This document shows, piece after piece, positions 53,722-64,000 of a DNA stretch of 64,000 bases. A program made the position numbers and the translations under genes. The stretch comes from Gymnogyps californianus (lineage: Eukaryota > Chordata > Aves > Accipitriformes > Cathartidae), in the NCBI RefSeq assembly GCF_018139145.2, contig NC_059500.1:53376663-53440662 (forward strand), read 5' to 3'. Under the pieces are notes generated by a model, which was given only the letters and a program-made list of their open reading frames with translations, searched no databases and was not told the origin of the DNA. Each line of letters begins with the position of its first letter. Within the stretch, counting starts at the first letter, position 1.

Positions 53722-56625
53722 CTGCAGAGGAAGAAGCAGGCAAAAGTTCAGCATAGTCTTTCAACAACCACCTTCACAATGGACTACGCTTCTGATCCTG
53801 CAAACTGAATTCTAAGAGATCACTTTATTTCAAATTCTCTGAAATAGAGGAATTATTAGTTGTCCTGAATTCTTAGTTTCATGATTCACCATAGCATGTA
53901 ACCTCCTACCCGACACCTACAGTAACTTAAGTCATACACCTGCCCATACAACATTTTCTTCAGTCTCCAGCAGCTAAACAGCACATCTACTGGCTGTCCT
54001 CAGGCTGAGGCCCTCCTTTTTTTTCTCTTCCACAAAAAAGACACACGTGGAAAAGCCACTTAATTGACAACTATTTGCTATCTTCCTGCCTCACTACCAG
54101 CTCTGCAAAGACACAAAGGTAGGTCCTGCACAAGCCTGTCTCAGAACAACTCAAATGTACTAATTCTGCCAAGTAGCAGCCCTGCCAGGCAAAAACAGTA
54201 CTTTCTTCTCTTCTTCCTTCCCCAGAAACACCTTTTGAGAAAAGGCGTAATGTTTCAAACAGTTGATACCAAAAATCCTACCATGCAGTGAAAAAAACTA
54301 TTTAAGGGAATTTTTCTTTTTACTCCTTTAGTGCAGCACAGGGCACCATACTTTTATATGCGCAAATTTATTTATGTATATACTTTTGGAAGGTTACTCA
54401 AACCTCATGTAAAACCTTGTGGGAACACAACACAAGCACGCTACCATAGAAAACATTCATCAATAGTTTTTGCCTCAGAATCCTTTGTTAGGCCTCTGTT
54501 CTCCCATAGTTAGGTCTTCAGAAAAGAAAACTTGCTCCCTCATTACTGCAACTCTGAGAAGAAAAGCTTCACACTAGCACTGCCAACTTACTACACTTGA
54601 ACTACTGGAAAGAAGATCCAAACGTACAAGAATTAAGTAGACCAGGTACATTTACATCATGCGCTAACACAGAACAGAGACAAGCAAGTCAGCAAAACAC
54701 ATCTTAACCAAAGCATTCTCAGCAATGGAGTTGTTTCAATTATTTCTCATGATATGGCTCCAGAAATCAGATTGTATTTCTGCTTGGCACTGAGTAATAT
54801 GGATACATAAACTCAGTTACCATAACACAAGTATCTTGATTATGTGATGCAGGTATGCCTATATTTCCCAGAGGTCAAGGTGGAGAAGCACCTTGGTTCA
54901 ACGGTGAATTGCAAATGCCTAAACAAATAAAAGATGCAATGCATTAGACTAAGCACACACAATCCTTTTAAAGGCAACTATGGTTTAATTTAGATGCTCA
55001 TGGCCCTTCTCTCTTTCCCACAGGAAATGGATAGCATCATAATACTCAAGAAAAGAGTCTTTAACAGAGAAGTCTTCTTCATTAAGGAACAAAATTATTT
55101 TTATGGGAGAATAGGGGCTCTCAGCTACTTAATAGTTTAAGAAATATAGAGTGCATTAAGAGTGTCATAGGAGGTTCTATGACACATTTTCTCAAGAGCA
55201 GTGATAAATATTTAGAAAGACCTACAGCTAGTAATAGATAAGAAGCCCTCCCAACTGTTCTAAACTTTACCTATGAAATGAAGAAAAAAAAAGTTTTTCA
55301 AGTAAAAAACATGAAAACTGAAATCAGAAACACTTCCAAAATATCCTCCATGATAAAGAATATCATAACTAACTACTAACATCATGATACACAATAAAGC
55401 CTTCACAGTATTTTTGCATTATCAAACTATTTTAAGAAATTAGTGTTTCTCATTTTATCATGGGTTAATCAAATGTAAACTTTAAACATATATGAACAGG
55501 TATCATAGAAGATGACATCAGATACCACACAGGTTTTATATTTTATCCTCCCCTCTAACAGTTACTGAACAAATAATTTTAAGAACTACAAAATAGGTTC
55601 CCATTCCCACTTACAAGAGGACAAAAATTGTAAGCGTGATAACCTCAATTTTTCACAAGTAATATACGGGCAGAAACATACCGATCCTTTTAATTGAAAA
55701 AAGGAGATCAGTTTTGCACTTTTACAAAGGCATGGATATTATGGAACATTTGCTAAGGAGCCTCTTTAAAAGTTTTTCATGTCCTAGTTTTTCCTGATCT
55801 TGATAACAGCTTCTCTTCTTACCTCTTAATTTCTTAAATTAACTTATGAGAGAAACTTGCCTTCAAACTAGGGCAGTGTTACCTTCCTTCATTATATTCA
55901 AATATCTTTTCTCTCTAGGATCCTTTGACTCACCTTCCAGAAACTATGTCCAGTCAGTTTTGAGGAAATACTGAAGTAAAATTTATTCTTTTTATGTGGC
56001 CAAAAGGAATGGGGAAGAATTCCTTCCATCACTTTCCTCTTCTTGGAATGCCCACCAATTTGAAACTTTTTAGTACAGTGCCTAGCCCTTCATAGACTTT
56101 TTTCCCCTCCCTTAATATCCATCTTGCCACAACCAGAACATAGACATTTCCTAGGTGCAGCTGAGTTCTCTTAGATTAATGCAAAAACTTCTGGGCAAGT
56201 TAAAAAAGATGTTGGGTTTTTTTCAGAATTACATGATGATAGGCCATTCCAGTATCGAGGCCAAAAAAAAGAATTAAATATTAAACTTTAATAGGTGTAC
56301 TCAAAATAAAACTCAGATATAAGTCTGTATCATCTTCATTATTTTCAACATAAGCATTTGTTAGAACAGAAAGAAGAAACGGCAGACAGAAAGCATCATG
56401 TCTCAGGCTTTTCAGATGATTTCTTGCTGCCATGGTACCAGATGCTTTCAACAACAGAAACACAAACAAGATTCATATTGTGGTACCCTTCCACAACTTA
56501 GGAGACAAGAAAACCTCTGCTGAGTAAGTGAAAAAATCACCAGCTGCCTAGCACAATTCAAAGAAACCACAATATGGGAACAAATAAATATTTGTCTTTC
56601 TAAGCAAGACCTCCCATATACATAC
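53722..56625 (-). other. KDM4C: KDM4C intron c2 (2904 bp, GT-AG, phase 2)
   Basis: The shortest intron in the window. It starts GTATGT and ends CCTCTGCAG. I see no recognisable mobile element, RNA gene or extra exon in it. The open frame running from exon c2 down to 56448 is read-through into the intron. Confidence 0.85.
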
Positions 56626-56801
56626 TTGTCACTGTTGGCCAGCTGCTTAAACTCCTTCACTGTCATTGGCTTTTTCTGAATGTTGTACTGTGTGAAAAGC
56701 CCCGACTGGCCAGTGACCATCTGCTGAATTGGAGCAGGAATCACCAAATCTTCAATATCATTATAATGTTTTCTTGGCTTCCACTCCTTTGGTGGGATAA
56801 C
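56626..56801 (-). CDS. KDM4C: KDM4C coding exon c2 (end of JmjN and linker), residues 49-107
   Basis: This 176-base exon encodes [20 protein letters not shown] followed by a conserved block containing [19 protein letters not shown] and ending ANSDK. The segment joins JmjN to JmjC and is nearly invariant among KDM4 paralogues. It is entered in phase 0 after acceptor TTTAAAG. The donor was chosen as GTATGT directly after GACAA. It splits the codon of Lys107 (AA|A) and brings the next exon into the correct frame. A second GT four bases further on would break the frame of exon c3. The open frame continuing past 56626 is intronic. Confidence 0.95.
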
Positions 56802-57166
56802 CTTTAAATTCAGAAATAAAGAATGGGACATCAACAGTTGCAATATCAATTCAAAACATTCTGGAAAAATCAGAAGGAACAGCCAAATATGCCCACATGA
56901 TCAAATGAACACTTGCTTACCAGCTGTTTCACAATAACTAACTGACCATGTAAGTGCTCCTAGATAATGCAGAAACCAATTCAAAATGAGCATAGTATTA
57001 CTTCAGTTCACAAACAGCAACTCACTAATCTACAGCAATTCAATCATGTGCAATTGTGCAAACACACACATGTATAATAACAGAACAGACAAATACTTTA
57101 TAATCAGAAAGCCTTATAATTCACAAACACTTTGTACTCCATGATATAAAATTGTTATCCTCAATT

Positions 57167-57189
57167 AAAAAAAAAAAAAAAAAAAAAAA
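57167..57189. repeat. Poly(A) run of 23 bases
   Basis: A homopolymer A tract in intron c1. There is no recognisable retrocopy next to it, so it is treated as simple sequence. Confidence 0.95.
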
Positions 57190-58714
57190 GATTCATACAG
57201 AAGATTGACAGTCCCCTGTCCAAATGCTATTTGGTGTAAACACTATGAATAACTTTTATTTCTTACTGAAAAATGAAAAAAACACAGCTATTTTAGAGAG
57301 CTTTTATATTTTAGAGTCTGTTTAACTTACTCCCCATAAAACTGCAGGGTACAACTCTATTACAGTAAGAGTTTGCACTAATTTAGATATACTAGTTTTT
57401 ATATTAACATGATTTAAACCTCGTAATTAAAGATTAAAGCTGTGTGCAGATTAACCAATTGTAAAGTTAACATTTTTATTTCAAATACCACAGAATTGCC
57501 CAAAGTCTACGAAAACTCCTCAGCAGATTCTGAAATGTTAGCAATAAAGTCGTCAGGAATTTCAAAGCAGCCCGCAGTCATACCAGTGTTCTTTAACAGG
57601 CTGTGTAATTTCAAACATTCCTTGCATACATTATTTTATCTGAAAACAGAAAACTCTCTAGATTTGAAATTGCAACAGTTTTAAAACACAGCAACAGACA
57701 TTTTTAATACGTATTTTTGTTTTGGTTTTGAACTTTTACTTGCCCAAAGATTCAGTGATATGTTCTTTGATCCACTCATTACATTCATTTTTTTTCGTGG
57801 TGCTCAAATCAAATTTTCACAAGCATTGGCTTGGAAACTTAAAGTAACATACAATAAAGTAGGACGGCTTTCCGAAACATGCATCTACCACGTACAAATT
57901 ATGTTACTTGAATAATTAATTCACATCTTAGAGGTAGCCTTTACACTAGGCTAGCTAGGCTGTTCCTCTGACAAGCATTTCAGGATTCCACACAATATTG
58001 TCCATTAGAGATTTTGCTATTACATCACTCTCAGAAAGTAAAAGATTCTAAAAAATCATACAGATAGATCCTGAGATCATTTGCTACCTTTGGAAAACAA
58101 TCACAAGTGGGTAAATTGTAATGCTAATGTACTCAAACAGTCCATCCCTCAAAGAAATCTGATCAAGACCATTCATGCTAGCAAGCACACACCAAAACAG
58201 AAACATCAAGCTGAAGAAAAGTTATCAGATAGTAACATACTTCCATACCTAATGTTTTTATTTTAAACATAAACAGGCGTTTTTATCCAGTTTTTACACA
58301 GATGCAACTCCCTCTTTTCCTTTTTTCCTTCTCAGCTTCCATGGGACTTCAGTTGTACAGGGACTACTTAGCAAGTTTCAGTGTTGTTTGCTTTTAGAGA
58401 AAAAAAAATAATCCAATCATCTTGAGATTCCTACTTATTTCTTTCACACAAATCTTAAATTATATGCACATCAACAAAATACAAAATGTTGGTTTGGAAG
58501 CAGAGAAGTCATGCATTCAGAATATATGCATAGAAATCAAATATGTGCACAGAGATTTCCATTTTCATGATTATTAAGCATGAACTTGTAGGTTTGGCTC
58601 AAATATATGAATACTGAAAAGCAAAATTTGCATTATCTTATTTAATTCAAGGTCACTGTGTTTTAAGCAACAAAAATATTTTTGTGAACACAGGTTCAAA
58701 ATAGCCCCTTCCAG

Positions 58715-58965
58715 CTAACTGAAGCATGTTTATTATTGTTGTAATTAGAGTACTGGTTAGAGAAGTGAATTCTGTGGGGAATGATATCCTAAGCACCATT
58801 TTAAAAGAAAATAAAAATAGAGTCCCTGCCCCAAAGAATTTGCATTTTCTAACAAAGGTCAGGGCAAGGACTGGAGATGTTAAAATATCATGTCTAAAGC
58901 AACACACAGCTAGTCAGTATCAGAGCTGGAAATAATGACTAGGCCTCGTGAGTTTTTACCACTGA
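58715..58965 (-). mobile_element. Ancient MIR/CORE-type SINE
   Basis: In the minus-strand direction the sequence begins GAGGCCTAGTC and contains CCAGCTCTGATACTGACTAG followed by CTGTGTGTTGC, the core of MIR-like SINEs. Its tail contains TTTGGGGCAGGGACTC and TCTATTTTT, and ends near AATAATAAACA. This core-plus-tail arrangement is that of old CORE-SINE elements common in reptiles. The copy is diverged, and the exact subfamily cannot be fixed by eye. Confidence 0.68.
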
Positions 58966-60845
58966 CCTGTCCCACTGAAGCCTCTTCACATTCCCTTTAG
59001 TAAAAATAACCTCTTCAAAGTCAGGCAAGTTAGGTTTATTCCATGGAAGCAACCTAGATCGAATTCATCAGCCAAGCTGTTCAATGCTCAAATATAAAAA
59101 AGGAAAAACCTAAGGCAAGGTTTTCTCATTTATGTATCTGTATCTCTCAAACACCCTAAGCATGTTAACACTATCTAGTGCTATTTAGCATGATATATAT
59201 TCAGTTTTAGATACGGATGTCTTAGTTATACCACTCAGTCTCCTTCATGAAGGCTGCATATTAGTACAACTGAGGTTATTTCAAAGTGCTATCAATGCAT
59301 AAATTTCTGTTAAAACCTCTTTCATATACTGGTAATCTCCTGTTCTACATTTGATTCTGAATGGCCCTGGCTACTATTTCCATATAGCTATTACTGCCCC
59401 AACTCTTCTGAAAATAGTTTTTCTTGTACTTGCCAACATCTATTTTCAGTATCATGTTCCAAAATTACTTTTCTACTTGCCAATGTAACTGCAAATTAAT
59501 TTAACTATTTCGCTCTATATAAATGCAGTTTGAGTCTCCAAAACACTTCTTACTCAAGTAAAGAGCAACTAATCTATCAGTGTGCCTTGTTTTTCATTTG
59601 TTCTATTGCTTTCATTCCTTGTTTTCCTTTTTAAGTATAGGATCCTCTGTAACACGAAGACTAAAATACATCATCTATGCCTAAAGCTCATTCCAGACTT
59701 TCAAAAGCCTAATGGAAATTTTTTAGCCAATTTGCTCCAGGGATGCCACAGTACATTATCTGCTCTGGAAATGGTTTAATGTTGTTTGTCTAGTACCTTA
59801 ATCATTTGCTTCAGGCATAGTATTAGGAACTGGGTTTTTTTTTCCAAACATTTTATTCCCTGCACTCTCCCACCTCCCACAATATGTGCAAGCCTTACAG
59901 TCATTCTATCCTCATTTACATACACATATTCTTCCGCACAGGTAAGAGGTCTTCTCCCCTTACACTTTCACATTTAACCTAAAGCGTTGGGTACGCCTAC
60001 TCTGCTTATGACATCTGCTGAGAGGTTAAATGACTGTTTCTGCATGTGTATATAGCTCCTCTGGTAGTTTTTATTATCTTTGCATTCATACTTGAGTCTG
60101 TACATCCTAGACTTAATACAAATTAGGTCTTCTGTAAGTTCATTTTACATTACTATCAAAACAGGAAAAAAATATTTTATTCTTGTTATTTTAAATCCAA
60201 TTTCCAAAACTCAGAAAGTGTCCCTTAAACTTCTGCAGTACCAGTATGACTTGATAAGATTTGTTTTAAAAATAGTTGGTTTATTTTTTATATATAAATA
60301 TGATTTTTTGAGATATATCAAAAAATAGTGAAAATCAGAATATAAAAAGTCTCAAGACAACTGAGTAATATGTAGCAACTAACTGACAGGCTGAAAACAG
60401 CTACAGATGCTTTAACTGCTATTCTAGTATCAAGGAGAAGAAGGGGAAAGCAGACCTACACACTACAGTTAGAAGGGCCCCTCCTCAGTCACAGTGCAAC
60501 TGAAACATGTCTAATGTAATTAATCATTTTTAAAAGGTTTTGTTATGCTTTCTTGTATCATAGACATTATTCCAGGTGTTCTGTAAACCCAGGTCAGCAG
60601 ATATCCCACATGCATATAAACACAGATATACAAAAATATTTTTTGTGCTCCTGGGACTATCACATTTTAACAATCTGTACATGGAGAAGAGCTTCCCAAA
60701 CGGTTGTGAAATGTGATAGATGGAATGGGAATTAAATCCTAGGTGTATGGCCAAAAAATGGAGACACACACATTTTCAATCATATAAGCACAGGGATATT
60801 AACTTCAACCAAGCCAAATTATACTATGCAAAATATCACAAATCC

Positions 60846-60960
60846 CTGACTACATGGCCAAATTCTGCCCTTATTGGGTACGTTCAGTTTTAGTAACTTC
60901 AACAGAAACAGTATGAAACTCCAAGTGCTATGAGAGTAGCGACAACCTCTGTAAATCAAA
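60846..60960. repeat. Possible fragment of a very old amniote repeat
   Basis: The stretch opens with GGCCAAATTCTGCCC and continues with loosely matching pieces (AACTTCAACAGAA, CTGTAAATCAAA). It resembles old palindromic repeats seen in reptile genomes. Divergence is high and no boundaries are visible. Confidence 0.3.
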
Positions 60961-63149
60961 TCTTGGAATTATTTTTAAGACTCCACTAATTTCCAGTTTC
61001 TCTTAATTGCATGTATGTGTACAATTTGAGAGAATAGTAATTTGTAGCCAAATTTTTCCATCCCTACTACCTGATAATGAGATCTAATAATCATCTCATT
61101 GAGAGATGTTAATGAGAGAGCAAGAAAAAAATATCATTCCTTTTCTGAAAAAAATTGTATAGTCCAGATAAAACTACAAAATAAATACCTATAGTTTGAT
61201 AATGGTAACAATGCTGAAAGATTCATCCTTAAGAAAGCAGCTCATGACCTCATCAGAAAAGAAAGTGGTTCCAATTTGTATTTAATTACATTTAAAAAAA
61301 ATAAAATCTTGCTTGAAAATTTAAAAATTAATACAGGTTAAACAGTGTTAACTACGGATATGCATCTAAAACTTACTACCCACTTCTCATACTGATCCTG
61401 AAAGCTGTCATATCTCTGACGTACTTTGATTGTCACTTAAATTACTAGAATGGACTCCCCAATCATTTTCAACTCAGTTATGGGATTCTAATCTACATCT
61501 GGCAGCATTACACCATGGTGAAGAAGAAAAGACCACAGCCTAACCTCTGTTCTTCTGTTGTCATGATCACCATTTTACACCACCATTTACAACTGAAGCC
61601 ATATTCATGTCTCAAAAAAATCTGAAAAATATTTCCAGTAAGACAAATTCATTATCTTTTTACACTTCCTTCTGGCTGAAATTTTGCAACCAAGAATGCC
61701 AAGACATGGAAGAGTCTCCTTTTCCAGATATCCTAAAGTTCACACACACAAACGACTAGTATAGTGGGCGTAAATCATGACATATTTTAGTCCCACAGTT
61801 AATCTTACGTATACCAGCAGCCTCAGAGGAGCACTTAGCCCCGTGTATCAGGAAGCCACTGACCAGCGTTCCCAGCTGCTTCAATCCCTGACAGAAAAGA
61901 AGCAGCACAAAAAAAAGCTGATGGAGAGTAACTGAAGCTCTTATTTATTATTAATGTCTCAGAAATAAGAACAGAAGTTTGCATAGGCTTTTTAAGGATT
62001 ATAGTGTCATATTTGATGATACACCTCCTGAGAATTGTCAGAGGTAAATAGATACACAGTTTTTAAAGGAAAATGAAATGTAAGGTACTTTTTTTTTTCC
62101 CCAAATTAAGAAGCTTCTGGTTTTGAATACTATAAAATGAAAAGATTAGTTGCCATCTAGAACAGACACAGCCATGATAAAGAGCATACCACATATATTC
62201 TTCTTTTTAAACAAAACTAGTTCTTTTTTTTTTTCCCCCAAACATATTACACACTAATCCTGGCTCATATAATAGCTTCCTCATATAGCCAGAGAAAGCA
62301 AGGAGTACAATTTATGCATACCTGTCTTTGTTTTATACACAAGACACCAAAGAAAGCAAGCACATTATATATGAATAAACAAACTGAAATAGAAGAAAAT
62401 CAGTATCATCTCAGTGGCTGATCATAAGGCACTTTCTATTTCTTCAGCTAGATCCCCATGAAACAAGATTAGAAACTACCAACAGTTGAAATAAAACTAT
62501 TTACATAAACAATATGAAAATAAGATTTTTTTTTAATGTTGAGTCCACGTACATAATCCACAGAATGATACACAGCTAGAATCTCTTGCTCACATACATG
62601 TTAATGGCGTAAATCTGTTGAGCAACAGATGTCACTATGATGAATCTGCTGTTAAGTTTAGTGTTCAAGATGAGAGGACTGCAATAGTTCATCCCCACAC
62701 AAACAAATAGGTTCCATAATACAGTTGAATATGTGAAAAATTCAGCTCAGGATTTCCTCTGTTGTCTATTTATCACATTTCTACTCCTGTTTGCAGAGAA
62801 GAGTTTGAAAATATGACCTATATGTACTCTACCCTCAGAAATCAGAAAGCAAATAAACTACAAGGTTTTCAAAGTGTGAAGGGTTCAGTTTTGCTTTGTT
62901 TTACAGGCAGCAGGGAAGAGGGAGTGGGCGGGGGGAAACCAAGAATTGCAGGTCTTGTTTCTCTTCTCTCAATTTTTAAATGTCTTGAGTTTGCACCATT
63001 AGCTTAAAAACCCAGTGATGAAGACGGCTCTTCCCACTGACTACTTACAATAACTAAACTAGGATTTCTAGACCTGCACTGTGTCCTGCTGGTTTGAAAA
63101 GTGGCACAGATATGGCATAAATACTTATATTATGTAACACTAGATTACA

Positions 63150-63400
63150 TCAGACTTAATCCCTGGCAATCATTCTCCGTTAGGGGAGGAACACCTGCTG
63201 TAAAATCCTGAATATACCATTGTTCAAAGGGCAATGCAATGGTAGTTAGTGTACCTCCAATTCTGATTAACAAAAAGATAACACGATGACCATTAAAAGG
63301 AAAACGATTTCCATTCAAACAGTGCCTCACTATCTTCATGCATACACCCATTGACTGTAGTGGGATTACTTGCTCCAGTAAAGATACACACAACCCTAAA
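63150..63400. repeat. Possible fragment of a very old amniote repeat
   Basis: The segment contains CACCCATTGACTGTAGTGGG followed by ATTACTTGCTCC, and, earlier, GGGGAGGAACACCTGCTGTA. The first of these resembles the CCATTGACTTCAATGGG-type core of old reptilian repeats. The 97-codon antisense open frame here has no recognisable domain. Confidence 0.3.
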
Positions 63401-63766
63401 AGACCGAGTTCAACATCTGGTAGATGAAGGCTTTCCAATTTATACTATGAACTCCCTATTTTGTTCTGATTCGCCTAAAACTAGTTTAAATCTGCCTTAA
63501 GAAGAGATCCTCTTTTGTTATTGTAAACATGGAAACAATTGATGATTAGAGAGAAAACAGTATACATCATCTTCACTAGTTTACATGAAACATCAGAGAT
63601 ACCAAAAAACTCTTTCTTAAAACAGTAACAGATCAGTATCTATTAATTGAAAATCCTTTGGAAAAAATGTTAAATAGTAGAAAGGTCAGTTTTGCAATCA
63701 GCAAAATACAAATACTGGGAAAACAGGTATTAGGAACAATTTTCCTTCTACATTATAGATGTTTAC

Positions 63767-63929
63767 CTTTGCAACTCCAGCCCTATGAGCACCTTGCGAT
63801 TCCATGTATGCTAAGTATTTGTTGAACTCCCTGAATTCATCCATCGAAGGCCTAAAAGTCATGATTTTGCAGCTTGGGTTTGGAGGACTATCTGAGATGA
63901 CAGCAGTCATTGTGGTTCACTTCCACCAG
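63767..63929 (-). CDS. KDM4C: KDM4C coding exon c1 (start codon, JmjN domain), residues 1-48
   Basis: The exon has 19 bases of 5' UTR followed by 48 codons (63910 down to 63767). The start is fixed: an in-frame TGA at 63919-63917 lies nine bases upstream of the ATG, whose context is CCACAATGA, with A at -3. The peptide begins [19 protein letters not shown]; from NPSCKIMTF onward it is a near-identical JmjN domain, which packs against JmjC and is needed for folding and activity in this family. The first ten residues differ from the human sequence more than the rest does. The acceptor is AAAG at about 63930-63933, preceded in the sense direction by an uninterrupted run of about 28 T. The donor is GTAAAC, and the intron that follows is phase 0. 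Confidence 0.95.
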
Positions 63930-63962
<33 letters not shown>

Positions 63963-64000
63963 AATAACATACTCTGAAGAGAATAACCTGTAAAACAAAT
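63930..64000 (-). other. KDM4C: KDM4C intron upstream of the first coding exon (partial)
   Basis: Only the 3' end of this intron is present. It holds the acceptor AAAG and, in the sense direction, an unbroken poly(T) of about 28 bases (poly(A) at 63934-63961 on the plus strand), which forms the polypyrimidine tract. Nothing else is recognisable. Confidence 0.85.
63934..63961 (-). repeat. KDM4C: Poly(T) tract of 28 bases at the first coding exon's acceptor
   Basis: On the sense (minus) strand an unbroken T run ends three or four bases before the acceptor AAAG of the exon carrying the start codon. It therefore serves as the polypyrimidine tract of that splice site. It is also a length-unstable homopolymer. 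Confidence 0.9.

Larger units (their letters stand above)
56802..63766 (-). other. KDM4C: KDM4C intron c1 (6965 bp, GT-AG, phase 0)
   Basis: Large AT-rich intron. It holds one recognisable ancient SINE (about 58715-58965), a 23-base poly(A) at 57167-57189, and two short stretches (60846-60960 and 63150-63400) that look like fragments of very old amniote repeats. I see no exon, RNA gene or young transposon elsewhere in it. Confidence 0.85.

Noticed and set aside
56448..56625. Extension of coding exon c2 to the stop at 56448
   Set aside because: The donor GTATGT at 56625 joins in frame to exon c3 with conserved residues. The downstream read-through has no family similarity.
56622..56625. Alternative donor for exon c2, the GT four bases further into the intron (after TAT)
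   Set aside because: It would add a Tyr codon before exon c3, which already supplies Tyr108, and would put c3 out of frame.

Overview
This is a stretch of an amniote nuclear genome, almost certainly a bird. The evidence is a single vertebrate gene spread over large AT-rich introns, chicken-type CR1 LINE copies with the diagnostic repeated ATTCTATG-type 3' end, and several long terminal repeats (LTRs) of families that are abundant in avian genomes. There are no bacterial-style operons, CRISPR arrays or phage features.

One gene accounts for all recognisable host coding sequence. It is the 5' half of the histone lysine demethylase KDM4C (JMJD2C), transcribed right to left on the minus strand. 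Seven coding exons (63767-63929, 56626-56801, 53607-53721, 41173-41366, 26601-26650, 15717-15820, 8715-8852) join in frame, with every phase compatible, to give residues 1-307. They cover the whole JmjN domain and the JmjC domain up to just before its last two zinc-binding cysteines. Residue numbering reproduces that of human KDM4C at the catalytic positions (H190, E192, H278; Y134, N200, K208; C236, H242; S290, T291). A 5' untranslated exon must lie beyond the right edge, and the remaining exons (C-terminal JmjC, PHD and Tudor domains) must lie beyond the left edge. The bird KDM4C orthologue is expected on chromosome Z; that placement is inferred, not seen.

The introns are 2.9-14.5 kb long and hold the rest of the content. 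Intron c7 (after the last exon seen; 1-8714) has a 3' LTR fragment near 4.3-4.55 kb. Intron c6 (8853-15716) has a GC-rich repeat of unknown family (about 9.55-10.35 kb), a run of 32 G, a 5'-truncated LTR and a complete 1165-bp solo LTR with a 5-bp target duplication. Intron c5 (15821-26600) has a highly decayed CR1 copy. Intron c4 (26651-41172) uses a non-canonical GC-AG splice pair and holds a solo LTR, a CR1 3' fragment and a second, mosaic solo LTR with a perfect target duplication. Intron c3 (41367-53606) holds two broken CR1 copies flanking another complete solo LTR. Intron c1 (56802-63766) holds an ancient MIR/CORE-type SINE.

Most of the longer open frames outside the exons are explained by these repeats. 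The longest (260 and 216 codons) are antisense frames through the tandem repeats inside two copies of one LTR family. I did not find a new multi-gene system. The best leads are the GC-AG intron inside the catalytic domain, the mosaic LTR, the parallel antisense frames in two LTR copies, and the internally deleted CR1.
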